From contig NC_087065.1 in NCBI RefSeq assembly GCF_963678635.1, positions 20,039,623-20,103,622 on the forward strand: 64,000 nucleotides of DNA. The letters run 5' to 3'. The translations under genes and the position numbers were made by a program. The notes beneath the pieces are model-generated. The model was not told where the DNA came from. It searched no databases and saw only the letters and a list, made by a program, of their open reading frames with translations. Below, piece after piece: positions 1-11,309 of the stretch; position 1 is the stretch's first letter, and each line of letters begins with the position of its first letter. The stretch comes from Symsagittifera roscoffensis (taxonomy: Eukaryota; Xenacoelomorpha; Acoela; Convolutidae).

Positions 1-1420
1 AAGCAGTTTAACGTAACTTGATAACTTGAAAAAAAGAGCAGATAAATTGCTAAACAATGCAAGAAAATGACCCGTTCGGGAGAAGTTCAAGAAAAAAGTT
101 GTAATCAAAAACCTGCAAAAATTCAAAATTTTTGAGTTAGAGTTTCTAGAAAAAATTCAGTAAATACAAAACTCAAAAAAAATGAAACTGATTCGAAGAA
201 GAAAAATGACAGTGTTATTGATGGATACCGAGCAGTATATAATAATTTTGTCAATTTTTGTTTAAAATAACAACGATGAAAGTGCAAAAACAATATGCTA
301 AGCTCAAAACAAAATTGGAGTTGTTTCTCATTAGTTTTTATCTTTTTCTTTCTCATGTGCTACGCCATTTGTTCTTCTCAACGAAGGTTGTTCATTCTGT
401 TCTTTTGAAGACTTTTCTTGAATCTTCTTTTGCGAATTTTTTAGCCAATCATATAAGTTAATTTATAATGACTGAAGGAAAAACTTCTAGTGCAAATTTC
501 TGCCTAAATGCAGAAACATTTGAAATTGGAAAAAATTTAAATCGCAGAGTACAACTAAAACAGGGCAATCGTGAAGAAAATTATTGAATAACTGCAGAAA
601 ATGCTAATTTCCAGCTTCAGGCGAGAAAACTGATCAGTTAGAACTCCTGTTTTCATTTTTGATATGGCTCTTGAATTGCAGTGTACCAAAATTCACCGTT
701 TTGTACAATTTTCTCATGAAATTTTTTCAGTTTTTCGATCAGGCAGGAGTTGATATTATCAGAGAAGGAGACGAAAGCCTTCTTTGATTTGTTTTTAAAA
801 AAATTTAGAAAGTTCTGTTAGCTAAATTTGCAGTTATCAAATAATTGATTGATCTAGAGACTCGAAAACTAATTATCTGAATGATGATTTGACTCAATAA
901 AGCTATTAAGGAACATTCATTCAAAAAACTAAAAACTGATAAAAAAAAATTATACGGAGTTGAGTTGCTCAAATCTATAATTGCACACAGGTAACCCATG
1001 AAAGTCAGGTACTCCATATTGAAAAAATAGAAAATTTCAATTTGAGAAGATTTTTTCAACTTGTGTGCAAAATGGTTTGTCTTTCTAAAAAAATTTGTTA
1101 ATTAAAAGCAAAAAATTATTGTTAAAAAGCCGTTAGTTTTTTACTGAGAACAATCAAAATTGTCAATCCTTTTCCGAATCTTAAAACAACGTTAGTGTTG
1201 CTTTTGATCAGTATACATAGAGAATTTGACTTGGATCAATGGTAAAAAAACACCAAGAAATTTAAAATTTTAAAAAACAAAAGCGCGAGAAAACCTTGTT
1301 GCATTTTTCTTGAAATCTAAAAATTGAAAGAATAATTTTCGCGACTATGCATAGTTTGTTTTGATTTATCAAAAAATTGCGCAGAAAAATATGTCAAATT
1401 TTGCAAGATGCAAACAAAAC
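1..1420. repeat. Partial copy of the left-arm segmental repeat (R1)
   Basis: The stretch starting AGCAGTTTAACGTAACTTG is repeated near 8605, 13901 and 16164. The similarity continues through the whole stretch to the motif around 1380-1410 (GCAGAAAAAT...GCAAGATGCAA), which recurs near 9765-9800 and 19070-19100. This is the most diverged copy in the window. The decayed coding stretch seen on the plus strand in the other copies (reading LAKFAVIK) is present near 815-845 but is interrupted by stops. No intact gene is supported here. Confidence 0.8.
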
Positions 1421-1425
1421 AATTT

Positions 1426-1487
1426 CACTGTATCACTGTTGAAAAAATCACTGTTGAAAACCACTGTTGAAATTTCACTGTTGAAAA
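1426..1487. repeat. Short minisatellite, CACTGTTGAAA units
   Basis: CACTG begins at 1426, 1434, 1449, 1462 and 1476, in most cases followed by TTGAAA. This gives about five irregular units of 8-15 bases at the right edge of the R1 copy. Confidence 0.75.
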
Positions 1488-2652
1488 CTTTGATAAAAAT
1501 TGTTCTTCAATTTTTTTTTGAAACTTAAAACATAAAGTTATTGGATCAAATTTAAGCTAAAAATTATTTCATATGGATGGTGTTGTGATTGCTTACCAGC
1601 TGAACTACGCTTAAAGCTAGCTGAAATGTGGTTAAAACACCCGTATACTCAAAAACAACAATTTCATCATTTTTGAAAAATTTCACGTACAAATCTTTGA
1701 AAGTAGACCGAGCATTTGTTCAAAAAATCCATGATTAATTTCTATTTTGCATTTTCCTTAAAGATCAAACCAAATTTACTTTAAAAAGTCAAAATTAAAA
1801 CCCTTCGATTTCAGCTGAAATTCCTAATAATTGGGGCTTGCTAAATCTTTAAACTGCTTTTACAGCAGAGTTTAATAGTATATTTGCTTTGACAGTTTAA
1901 ATAGTTGTATGCCTTGAAAGACAATTTTTGATTTTTTCTTCAGTTATTATGATTCGTAAGAACTCTTTTTTCTTGAACCTTAAACAGTTTGGTAAAAACA
2001 ATTAACCGGCCATTTTTGTCTCTAAGGTAGACTTATATCGAAAATATCCTGCTTCAATATTCTAAATTTTCTATAGTTTTAATTAATTCATCAATAGATT
2101 GAATCAAACATTTTGTTGAGTTTTGTTTAAAAAAAGTTTTAATTATTTCATCCTTAAATAGAAACAAACACTCCGTTAAATTTCGCTTATAATTGAAAAA
2201 TCTTAGGTTCAACTTTATTTCAAGCTCTAACTTCTCACCAAATTTCAAGAAACAATTATGATTGCTCCAATTTGCCAAACAACGTAATAAATTTCCGCTT
2301 CTTTTGTCCCATAAACTTTAGTCTAGTTCTTTTTTGGTTTCTGCTTGATCTATCATCTTCCAATTCAACCCATTTTGAAAACAATGATACCCGAAAATAA
2401 ATTTCACATTCAATATTCTATCAGTTCAACGATTAGAAACCCCTATCGTGTAAATTTAACCTAAAATCAAAATAAATTGGTTTCGAATCGTGCAAGGAAA
2501 AGTTTTTCGTTGCTTGTTCACAGTTGTCATCCTGTGTTTTTACCTTCAAACATCTCATATTCTTCGAAATATTATGCAAATGGTGTCGAAATTCTAATAT
2601 CATAGGAGTCAGTTATGCGCGATGAAAGCCCCAGTTAACAGCGTGTGAATTT
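1488..2652. other. AT-rich stretch without a supported gene
   Basis: Homopolymer-rich A/T sequence. A 74-codon minus-strand frame (2278-2054) has a plausible composition, ending in DELIKTIENLEY, but it has no splice or homology support and I do not call it a gene. The last 100 bases before 2653 are probably the 3' untranslated tail of the retrotransposon on the minus strand; no poly-A end could be fixed. Confidence 0.5.
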
Positions 2653-3507
2653 TTAGAATGCCATTCCAAGTGTGTAACCGTCCTCAACGCCGAGGGATCG
2701 CCATTTGGATCTTGTGCCTCTGATGCAAATGTTGGTTGCTCTTAGTATAGCGAATGAAATTCTACATCTCACCCAGCACATGACATGACTATATGGGCGG
2801 TCCCATTTTGATGCCAGACCATCTGCTAGTCGTTTGAGGAAAAACGTGAACTCCGGTGCCAAAACACCATCTATTGAAGTGACAAGTGGAGTGAAAGACA
2901 TGTGCTTTTCTTCACAAGCTGGTCCATACTTATTTTTCTTCTCAATCTCTGCAGTTTTCAGTACATTCATGGGATTGCGGTTTTGGTAAGACGGAGCGTC
3001 AGTGTCTGTAACACGGATGTCGAACGACGCAGCCGACTGTCTATCCCAAACCCCACGAGCTGAAAGATCTGCAATTAGTGCCGGGGTTCCATTTTCTATA
3101 TCTGGTTCTTTTACGACAGGTTCTCTTTTCACATCTTTCCACAAAATTGAAGCAAGATCGCCCACTGCGTCTCTTATTTCGTTGTGTCGTAGTGTTACCA
3201 GTCCGCCCTTCTTGCAAGAAAGTGCATGCTGTAAGTCAAAATCTTGTTGAAATCCATCGCATCTCGAGAAAGAACGTTTGAGTGGTTTTCTGTACCTGAC
3301 ACATAGAGCGTCTCTGAACTCTGTGGCTGACAAATCAAAATTATCTTTCAACAAGGGCAGCGAAGTTAGCCACAAGGAACAGTTGTTGTCGATTATTCTC
3401 CGGATCGCTCGTTTCTGATCTGCTGGTAAAACTGCAAGCAATTCATCGAGTTTATCTTTGTCCACAGCATTTTGTTTCTCCTCGTGATTTTTTCTTGCTT
3501 CTCTCAT
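2653..3507 (-). CDS. Retrotransposon ORF: zinc-knuckle plus restriction-like endonuclease type C-terminal region
   Basis: A 284-residue frame directly behind the reverse transcriptase frame. Residues 40-70 read like the region after the thumb in this family (NNCSLWLTSLPL, EFRDALCVRY). Residues 83-98 form a degenerate zinc-binding signature, C83...H94...C98, in which the usual first CxC/CxxC pair is reduced to CDG. It is followed by RHNEIRD at 107-113. Downstream, acidic residues in ADLS (D147) and FDIRVTD (D163) and the AEIEKKNKY stretch (E187-K191) are arranged like a PD-(D/E)XK nuclease, the restriction-like endonuclease of R2/CRE/NeSL-type LINEs. The start ATG overlaps the TGA of the reverse transcriptase as ATGA (3504-3507). 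In relatives, as I recall them, the two parts are one polypeptide, so this is either a -1 frameshift in a dying copy or a real stop-restart junction. The RT and Cys/His pattern are clear; the nuclease assignment is an inference. Confidence 0.7.
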   Translation of the reverse strand: MREARKNHEEKQNAVDKDKLDELLAVLPADQKRAIRRIIDNNCSLWLTSLPLLKDNFDLSATEFRDALCVRYRKPLKRSFSRCDGFQQDFDLQHALSCKKGGLVTLRHNEIRDAVGDLASILWKDVKREPVVKEPDIENGTPALIADLSARGVWDRQSAASFDIRVTDTDAPSYQNRNPMNVLKTAEIEKKNKYGPACEEKHMSFTPLVTSIDGVLAPEFTFFLKRLADGLASKWDRPYSHVMCWVRCRISFAILRATNICIRGTRSKWRSLGVEDGYTLGMAF

Positions 3508-5354
3508 CTTTGTTTGTGTAGAGTTTGGTCGAAATCATCTTGGTTAAGGATCGAACTCACGAGACAGTCGGTTGCTTCACGTGGAGTGGAAAATGCTAGT
3601 TTGGAATCTTCTATTGGATTTCGTACACCTAGTCCCCCTCTTTTGACAGGGAGTGAATACAAAACACGATCTGAGTGTGTGACACTAGAAGTTCCTAGTA
3701 AGCTTGGCAAAAAGTTTTCCTCCAACATCTTCTCGAGAGGAGCAAACAACTGCGACGTATCTTTGACTACTCTCTGGACAAAATTCCATTCGCATTGCAG
3801 TGATCTTGTTAATCCAACTAAAGCAGCTTGAGGTTCTTTTTCTGCCACTTTGGACAACTCGCTAAGACAATCCAACCATTCTTGGACCTTTTTTGTAGTG
3901 AAACGAATTTTGCCTTCATCAGAGCCAATAAATCCGCCCAAATATCTTCTACCTTCAACTATTCTGATGCCGAACCTGTCAAACAATTGATGAGCTTTTT
4001 CAACAAAGTTCGGGTGAACAACCAAATAACTTTTGCTTGGCTCGGGGTAATGGCCATACTTCGGACCTTTTTCAGTCAAAAATGACAACCACTCAACCAG
4101 GTTTTCTAGTGCGCCAAGAGCTCGCGAATCATCTGCATACCATGTTTGTAAATACTTATCTCGGTCTTTGAGTGATTCAATCAATGGCATCAATGAAACC
4201 CCATAGAATAACATCGCTAGTGGATCACCCTGTGTAGTGCCTTCACTACTGAAAAGAAGTTCTGTCGTTCCTGCAACAATTAGCGGCGCATCCCCTCTAT
4301 ATGTGTTGAATAGAAATCGTGAGCACCTTGGCCAAAGTATTCTAGCATTCCATAGAGCCGTTTCCCTGTTCAATGCATTGAATGCATTTGAGGCATCCAT
4401 CAATAGAAGACCATGTCCGTCCTCTTTGGTGCTATTAAACAACTCCTCCACTGCGTGTACAGCTCCTTCTATTCCTGCTTTCACACCACAAGCTAGTTGT
4501 TGAGATCCACAGGTTTCTTCGAGATCTTTTTTGGTCGCTTCGGCCATACATTTACACATTACTCTTCGCAAACACTCACCTATGCCAATTGGTCTAACTC
4601 CGGGGCACTTGTCCAAAGCGATCAGACGACCTGACATCAATGCTCGTATTTGGTTCCATGGAATAATTTCGTTAGCTATCTTTGTGATCAGCGCTGCCAC
4701 TTCGTCTCTCAAAGCCGAACTGTGTCCTCCAAATCGAAGAAATGCGTCTTTCCAGTGTTCCGAATCTGTTCCTGAAGGTCCGGCTCCACCGTGCATTGAC
4801 CTCGCAAATTTTTCTATATAAGAAGAAGTGATGGTTACTGTTTCTAACTCAGGCAAGCTATCTACTTGTATTCTTGCTTCTTCTTTTGACTGTTTTGCTA
4901 CGGGATGCTTCTCTTTCAGAATGTCAATGACTAATTTTCTTGTTTTTGTTGTGGGATCATTAACTTCGTCATTTGGATGGAGCAGACCTCCGCCAGATCT
5001 GCTTGTCAGCCAACGCATGGCAGACCGAACTTTCCCTTCCATCATCATTCGTGCAAAAACCACTGCGGTGTGCTCGTCTTCAGATCTGTTTTTTATCATA
5101 GGTTTCCTCGGTTGTTTTTGTGAACATCGTTTGGCTTCTTGTAGTAGAATATTGAACTTACTATTTTCCCAGTCTTCAAGTCGTCTTCCTATCAAAGTTC
5201 TCACATCACGTGTGGTTTTTATCATTGGGTCCCGCTGTAAGATTAATCGGCTGAATACAAGAAGTCGTTCTGAACATTCGTTTTGGTTCAATCGGCAGAT
5301 TTCTTTCGCTAAAAGATCAACGTATTTACGGCCAATGTTTCCCCTCAACGATTG
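3504..5354 (-). CDS. Non-LTR retrotransposon reverse transcriptase, 5'-truncated
   Basis: A 616-codon open frame running from just after an in-frame TAG (5355-5357) to TGA at 3504-3506. There is no ATG at its beginning; the first in-frame Met codon is at 5225-5223. Numbering from the TTG at 5348, AGPSGTDSEHW (189-199) precedes the fingers motif RLIALDKCPGVRPIGIGE (241-258). Palm motif A is LLLMDASNAFNALN, with the catalytic Asp at 318. Motif B is TTQGDPLAM (371-379), and motif C is WYADD with Asp 406 and 407. Motif D is around GPKYGHYPEPSKS (428-440). All catalytic acids are present and the 1.85 kb frame is unbroken, so the copy is young, yet it lacks a start and any upstream ORF, the usual sign of 5' truncation during target-primed insertion. 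Base composition is clearly richer in G+C than the surroundings. It copies element RNA into DNA at the insertion site; host-gene function is not implied. Class (RLE-type LINE rather than LTR, DIRS or Penelope) is inferred from the following ORF. Confidence 0.9.
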   Translation of the reverse strand, partial: QSLRGNIGRKYVDLLAKEICRLNQNECSERLLVFSRLILQRDPMIKTTRDVRTLIGRRLEDWENSKFNILLQEAKRCSQKQPRKPMIKNRSEDEHTAVVFARMMMEGKVRSAMRWLTSRSGGGLLHPNDEVNDPTTKTRKLVIDILKEKHPVAKQSKEEARIQVDSLPELETVTITSSYIEKFARSMHGGAGPSGTDSEHWKDAFLRFGGHSSALRDEVAALITKIANEIIPWNQIRALMSGRLIALDKCPGVRPIGIGECLRRVMCKCMAEATKKDLEETCGSQQLACGVKAGIEGAVHAVEELFNSTKEDGHGLLLMDASNAFNALNRETALWNARILWPRCSRFLFNTYRGDAPLIVAGTTELLFSSEGTTQGDPLAMLFYGVSLMPLIESLKDRDKYLQTWYADDSRALGALENLVEWLSFLTEKGPKYGHYPEPSKSYLVVHPNFVEKAHQLFDRFGIRIVEGRRYLGGFIGSDEGKIRFTTKKVQEWLDCLSELSKVAEKEPQAALVGLTRSLQCEWNFVQRVVKDTSQLFAPLEKMLEENFLPSLLGTSSVTHSDRVLYSLPVKRGGLGVRNPIEDSKLAFSTPREATDCLVSSILNQDDFDQTLHKQR

Positions 5355-5357
5355 CTA

Positions 5358-6554
5358 GATAATACAAAGGAAAAGTAGCACCAGAAATCTCTCTTCGCTA
5401 AGAACCATCAAAAATGAAATCACTAAACCAGACAACTGTATGTTATTGTTTTGACGCTTAATTAGTGTTTTTGACGCAGTTTTAGACCAGAAATTTCAAT
5501 TTTTTGTCTTGAAACAATCAAAGTCTAAGAAATCATATTTTAGGTATCATTTATTGATGTTTTTTTTGGAAATCATTGAAAAAATTAAGAAAAAATAGTA
5601 ATTTTTGAAACATCCTCCCTAAATAGCTGCTTGAAAAACGACCAACTCCAGGAGCTTATTCAAAAGTACTAAAATAGGAAGATTGTGAAACGATAGCTAA
5701 TAAAGCGATGCAATTAGTTGATAATTTATAAATATAGAGTATTTGGATTAAACTTTAGTAGTTGGATTTTCAACTTTCATACATGCATTTACTACTATAG
5801 GTTAAAAATTTCCGGATCGATTTCCATTGAGAGTGTCACGACAATTTAAACTCGATCATTAAAAGAGTTGATTTTTTATCAATCAGATCTGTTTACTATA
5901 AGCTTTCTGTTTTGGATGTTGGTTTCTATATTTTTGCTTTTTTTAATTTACAATTTTCATGCTTAGATCCTCGCCTATGTAAATTTAGACTAATTATACT
6001 GTTCTGTTAAAATTGTGTTAATTTAGCTTCTCGTAGAGCGTATCACTACAATAAGGACACTTAAAACTCCACAGATTTTGCTCTCTTTTGATGAATTTTG
6101 ACGTGTATACTAAAAGCTACACACTTATCAACTTGCTTTGTTTTGTTTCTATTTAGTGACGTAATCTTAAAAGAAGATAATCGTTTTCAATTTGGTTCAG
6201 TCAAAGAAAACTCGAACAAGGAGAATCAGAGTTGATAATTATTCCTTTATGAATTTTGATAATTATTCCTTTATTGATATCAATCGCTAATAATTGAGCT
6301 GATTTTTTAAAAGACCCTTATCCATTTCGATATGCACTAAGCGCAATTGAGTATTCCTTCCAAAGAACTTATATGTTTTTTGATATTTTGCCCTGAAGTT
6401 TTCACAGACATCATTTTTCAAACTTTCCAGATCCGAATGAAAACTTTATATTCAAGAAACTTTCAGGTCAACAAAACTGCCAAGTCAGCCAACTGATTTT
6501 TTTTAACACAGGGGATATGTAGATTTTGAAAACTTCGAATATAATTTTGTTTAA
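5358..6554. other. AT-rich stretch without a supported gene
   Basis: No coding frame with protein-like composition, no recognisable repeat shared with the rest of the window, and no sharp retrotransposon boundary or target-site duplication could be identified. Confidence 0.5.
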
Positions 6555-6745
6555 TTGCTTCTTTGATATTCAAAATAAATTTAAAAAACTTCAATCAAAA
6601 TTTTCTGAATTTTTTTTGCAAACCAATGTAAAAATATTTGCAAGATACGAGCAACTACTAATTGTTCGATATACTTTTGCATCTGCAACAGGAAATTGTC
6701 TAAAAATGGATTAAAGATCAAAAATACTATAATAATCTGAAATTT

Positions 6746-6811
6746 TTTAGCAGTATCAATTTCAAAACAGTAATCGGAAGGATATTCTCTGCCTTCAATT
6801 TTTAATTTCAT
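6746..6811 (-). pseudogene. Short conserved coding remnant (EYPSDYCFEIDTAK)
   Basis: On the minus strand this reads ...EGREYPSDYCFEIDTAKKF. The other block, near 12565-12520, gives EYPFDYCFEIDTAKNF. The reading frame is kept between two copies whose noncoding flanks have drifted, which suggests a former exon of a minus-strand gene. The protein is not recognised. No splice sites could be fixed. Confidence 0.35.
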
Positions 6812-7565
6812 TGGTTTCCCTTGCTTAGTTTTTTTGATCGTTCACTCAATTATAGTCAACCTTCGTAAATGAGAACTCTGTTTATAAATCTGGTAGTTTT
6901 CTTACTTTCTGAAATATCCTCTCCATCTTCTAACCAAATTTATTGAATTCCTTGTGTTTCTATCTAGGTAAAAGATGAAACGATTTCAATCAACCTCACC
7001 ATTCTACCACTTTTATTTTTATGTAATAAATTAGTTTCAAAGTCTGATGAAATTTCAATTTGGACATTGAAAATTCTTTTGATAGGTTTATTTTTACTAC
7101 TAAAAACATGAAACAAATCATACCTATTGTTTCCATTTTTTTTGCTACCTAGCGTATGTCCAAAATCTAGGGATTTCAAGTAAATAATCAAACCTTAGTT
7201 ATTGAGAAAGTTTTTGTATAACAAACATTCACATGATGAAAATGAAAAATTTTCTCATTTATTAAATTTTTGTTCATGTGTGATCAAAAAAAGACAATTT
7301 TTTTGATAAGAGATCCAAATTACACTGTTTTTAGTTTTTGAGTTTTTTCAAGAAATCAGTTTGAGGTTTGCAGTAAATTGTTAAGTCATGGGATTTGATT
7401 GCTAGTTTTTGTACTTAGTTTTTCTTCAAAATCCAAGGTATTATATTTTAACTTATGGACACTTCAGCGAGATAAAAACTGTTCCTAACTAATGAAAATC
7501 AATTAAAAACTCATCAACAGGCATAACGTTGATTAATTATTACAATTTTTTTCAAACATCGATTC

Positions 7566-7800
7566 TTCTATTAACTTGGATATATTTTTGAGCTAATCCA
7601 ACGTACAGATGACATAGTCAACATCTTTTCTAGCTTCATTCTCCTCGGCAGTGAAGAGATGAATCTGAAGGTAGGATGGCGTGTTGACATTATACTTCTG
7701 GATTGTGAGACAGAGTCGTCAAATGTTGAAGGAGACTTTGTCATATACTTTATTACAGATACTAGTCATGATACTGGTCCATTGTTGATTTTTCGCTAGA
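7566..7800 (-). pseudogene. Broken copy of the 12828-13079 small ORF
   Basis: The minus-strand translation aligns with the intact 83-residue frame in block U2, for example SYLQIHLFTAEE and ARKDVDYVICTLD against SYFKIRLFTAKE and DYVICRLDQ, and both copies end at the same TAA. This copy lacks the start ATG and carries two internal stops (TGA, TAG), so it is dead or was never a separate gene. Confidence 0.5.
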
Positions 7801-8213
7801 TATGTTTTCGCTAGAGTCCAAAGCTTACTGCATCGTGAAAACAAATTTTTTTGGATTACTGATAATTTTTTTCTTTGTTTTTCATTTTGATAGACTTCTG
7901 TTGCTTCTTGATTTGTCCCAATTCAATCCTTTTCAATATTTGGAAGCACAAGCCAAAAAAACTTTTTCTCGTTGCAAACTGTTTGGGACCATACAAATTT
8001 TTAGATTTTCGTGTGATTTTTTTAAAACAAAATATATAAATATGACAAACGTTTCTCTAGAATACACTTTTCAAGTGAAAGAAGGTGATTTAGAGATCAG
8101 GTAAAACCTGAAGAAAACAGTATGAACCATGATAATTTCAAAATATGAAATTAAAAATAAAGATGTGGAATTTTTTGTAAAAAAAAATTCCAAATAAAGA
8201 AAAAGCGTAGGCG

Positions 8214-8581
8214 ATGTTTCTCTTGTTTAGATCCACGGTCTCTGCAAAAACAGTTAATACAGATGACATTCGCTGTGTGTCAAGATCTTTTCCAGTTTTT
8301 ACTGAAAATCTCTTGAAATATATATATTTGTTTCTGTTTCCAACAAGTCACACGAAAATTACAAATCAACCCAAGATTTTTGCCTGTCTACTCAAAACTT
8401 TTTCTGTTACTCGAGAATTGAAACTGCTTGATCCTTTTAATTTTACAAAGAAGTTCCCTTCGCCAAAATTATCAGAGATTGATTTGATCAACCTGATTGC
8501 ATATATCCAAGAATTGACCCTCCTGAGACTTTGTACAACAGCAGATTCTATCCAAGCGTTGTTACCTCAAGCGGGGAAGTA
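8214..8581 (+). CDS. Candidate exon of unknown protein with a consensus 5' splice site
   Basis: An open frame from an ATG at 8214 through KLSEIDLINLIAYIQEL to QALLPQAG at about 8577, followed by GGGAA|GTAAGT, a strong donor. The last 50 codons keep protein-like sequence in the tandem copies at 13720-13875 and 15985-16140. There the upstream part is broken by in-frame stops and only the 3' portion and the donor survive. The protein family is not recognised. In this block it may be the least damaged copy of a plus-strand gene whose next exon could be the LAKFAVIK stretch near 9190-9260. Coding status is uncertain. Confidence 0.35.
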
Positions 8582-9159
8582 AGTATTCAATCAGCCTATT
8601 CGAGCAGTTTAACATAACTTGATAACTTGAAAAAAAAAGAGCAAACAAATTGCAAACAATGCGAGGAAACGACCCCTTTGGGAGAAGTTCAACAAAAATC
8701 TTCTAAGTTGTAATCAAAAACTTGCAACAATTCAAAAAATTTGGGTTTAGGTATTCTAGAGAGAACTCAGCAAATACAAAACTCCAAAAAAAATGAAACT
8801 GATTCGCAGAGAAAATTGACAGATTTATTGATGGAGATCGAGCAGTACATAAAAATTCTGTCAGTTTTTTTGGTTCACAAATAACAACGATGAAAGTGCG
8901 AAACACATAAGCTTAAAACAAAATTGGAGCTGTTTTTCTTAGTTCTTTATCTTTTTCTTCCTCATGTGCTAGGCCATGTGTTCTTTTCAACGCAAAGATT
9001 GCTTATTCCAGCTTCAGGCTAGAAAACCGATCAGTTAGCGTTCCTGTTTTCCTCTTCCATGTGGCTCTTGGCTTGCAGTGTACTAAAATTCACGGTTTTT
9101 GTACAATTTTCTCTTTAGAAAATGTTCAGTTTTTTATTCAGTCAGGGAGAAGCAGATTA

Positions 9160-9420
9160 AAGCCTTCTTTCACTTGTTTTAGAAAAAAATTTTATATTTC
9201 TGTTAGCTAACTCTGCGGTTATCAAATATTGGATCGATCTAGAGACTCGAATACGAAGTACCTGAGTGATGATTTGACTCAAGAAAGCTATCAAGGAACC
9301 TTCATTCAAAAAATTAAAAATTGTTCGGTCAAAATTATACGCAGTCGAGTTGCTTAAATCTATAATTGAACTCATGTAACTCATGAAAATGACATACTCC
9401 AAATTGAACAATTACAAACT
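9160..9420 (+). pseudogene. Decayed plus-strand coding stretch (FLLANSAVIKYWIDLETR)
   Basis: The plus strand reads through FLLANSAVIKYWIDLETR and, after stops, KSIIEL. The three tandem units read LVLEDFLILLLAKFAVIK just behind a pyrimidine-rich stretch ending in CAG (for example 18425-18448), then meet a TAA where this copy has TAT. The pattern of shared frame plus differing stops says former exon, now decayed in every copy. The protein is not recognised. Confidence 0.35.
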
Positions 9421-9999
9421 TTTTCATGAGTTTCTTAACTTATGAGTAAAATAATTTTGTTCTTTTTAAAAAAAAATATGTTAAAAATGCAAAAAATTAT
9501 TGCTAAATAGCCGTTTATTTTTCAATGAGAACACTCACTATTGTCATTCCTTTTTCCATTTTTAAAACAATGTTAGTGGTGTTTTTGATCAGTATACATG
9601 CAGAATCTGACTTTGATCAAAGGTAAAAAAAACACCAACAATTTTAAAATTTTGAAAAACAAAATGCGCGAGAGAACCTCGTTGCCTTTTTCTTAAAATC
9701 TTAAAAATTGAAACAATATTTTTCGCAAATATGCATAGTTTGTTTTGATTTATCCAAAATTTTGCGCAGAAAAATGAGTCAAATTTTTTGCAAGATGCAA
9801 GCAATACATTTTCTTTGAAATGCGTGAAATTAATAGTTCACCAAATCTACAAAATGTTTTTGAAATTTTGCTATATTCGAAAGTTATTTGTAACAAATTT
9901 TTTAAAAAAACTGCATTTTGTTCGTCCTTTTCTCTTAAAATTGAATCTTAGTTGAAAAAAAATTACAAAATAGGCGACAACAAACAAATAAAGTACAAA

Positions 10000-10444
10000 T
10001 CAAAGAACTCGAGCAGCTGAATGCTCATATTTTTGCAAGTTCTGAATGAAGCGCAAAACTGTTCTCAGCTCCATCGCCGATGATTCTCTGGGTGAAATAT
10101 TCAATGGAGTTATTGGCTCTGCAAAACGTTCTTCCACTTCAATTGCAATTGTATTCTCACCAGATCGCTTTCCGGGAAAGAGGAAATTGTTCACTCTTGC
10201 AGCCACAAACCGAGAGTCAAGAAACATGGGATAGTTTATCCGAGCGTTGCCTGCTATCTTCGCCATCATTCCCACGGTTCTAAGCCTCTTCATGGTGATT
10301 GATGCCTGTTGCAAATGCTTTTCACTAAAGTACCTGCTCATGACTTCAAATTTCGCCACACATGGATTGAGGTATTCAATTGGGTAAAGACGACTCCAGA
10401 AGTTGTATCCCGAACTTAATTTTGAACCGGAGTGGAAAAGTTTA
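10000..10444 (-). CDS. Candidate terminal exon of an unrecognised protein
   Basis: On the minus strand a pyrimidine-rich tract and CAG (acceptor at 10445-10446) open a 147-codon frame ending in TGA at 10000-10002. It includes SSGYNFWSRLYPIEYLNP, CVAKFEVMSRYFSEKHL, MMAKIAGNARINYPMF, FVAARVNNFLFPGKRSG and EVEERFAEPITPLNIS. Composition is globular, with no low complexity and no membrane segment, unlike the AT-driven frames around it. The duplicate at about 19242-19685 has a one-base insertion after ...ITMK and is broken. I do not recognise the family. It could be the 3' exon of a host gene or part of a large transposon; no upstream exon was confidently joined. Confidence 0.45.
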
Positions 10445-11309
10445 CTGAGTAAAAAAATTGTTGTTCTGGACGGAGAAGATTTTTTTTTGAATCAAGAGCT
10501 GAGAGTGTTGTAGAAAGAAATAAGTTGGTGATTGAACAATACAGAACTGATCTCAGAGAACTTGATTATCATTGTTGACTATACCTATACCAACTCAACT
10601 GTGTGGGTTGAACCAAACAGACAGATTTTGTTGATATGGACTGAAGTCGTATTCAATCAAAATTCAGCTTATTTCCAGCGAAACACGTATAAAAGTCTTC
10701 AAGAAAATTTTATAGTTTGTGGTTTCCAAATAAAGCTATTGTTCATTTTTTTTGTTTTAGGAAGTCAAAGTAAAAAAAAGTAATTATATACACTTAGCAA
10801 ACTGCAAAAATTGATTCCAAACTGTTTACTGTAAAAGTTACCAAATTTTGCCGACATAAGTAACAAAGGAAAAGTCTTAAAGATAACAATTTTGCAAATT
10901 TTCGCATCAAATTAACTAACAATTTTTTTAATAGACAAAGAAAAACTGTTGAGTTTTGAGAACGCAGTGAAATTTTTTGATTTTTATGTAGATTTGCAAA
11001 GAGAAATTGGGCTTCATAAACTTTCAAACCAAGACTCTGGAAATAAATTTTTGAACCTTGTTCCACTGGATGTGAACTTTTTTAGATAATGCCTGCCCTT
11101 ACTCGAAGTGAGAAAGTCAAAAATGAAGACACAAAATTACAGCTTGCTCAATCGTCTTGCAAGACATCGGAAAAGATGTTAGAAGAAAAAGACTCATAAT
11201 TGTGTCAACTGTGACTGATGAAGAAGAAGCAGGAATGAAGAGATGGACTATCGTGTTACTAAAAACGTGCAATTTCTACTCTTAACTAATTAACGCTGAG
11301 TATATAATG

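Noticed and set aside
4237..5358. Several plus-strand frames opposite the reverse transcriptase
   Set aside because: They are antisense shadows of the long RT frame and have no independent motif support.
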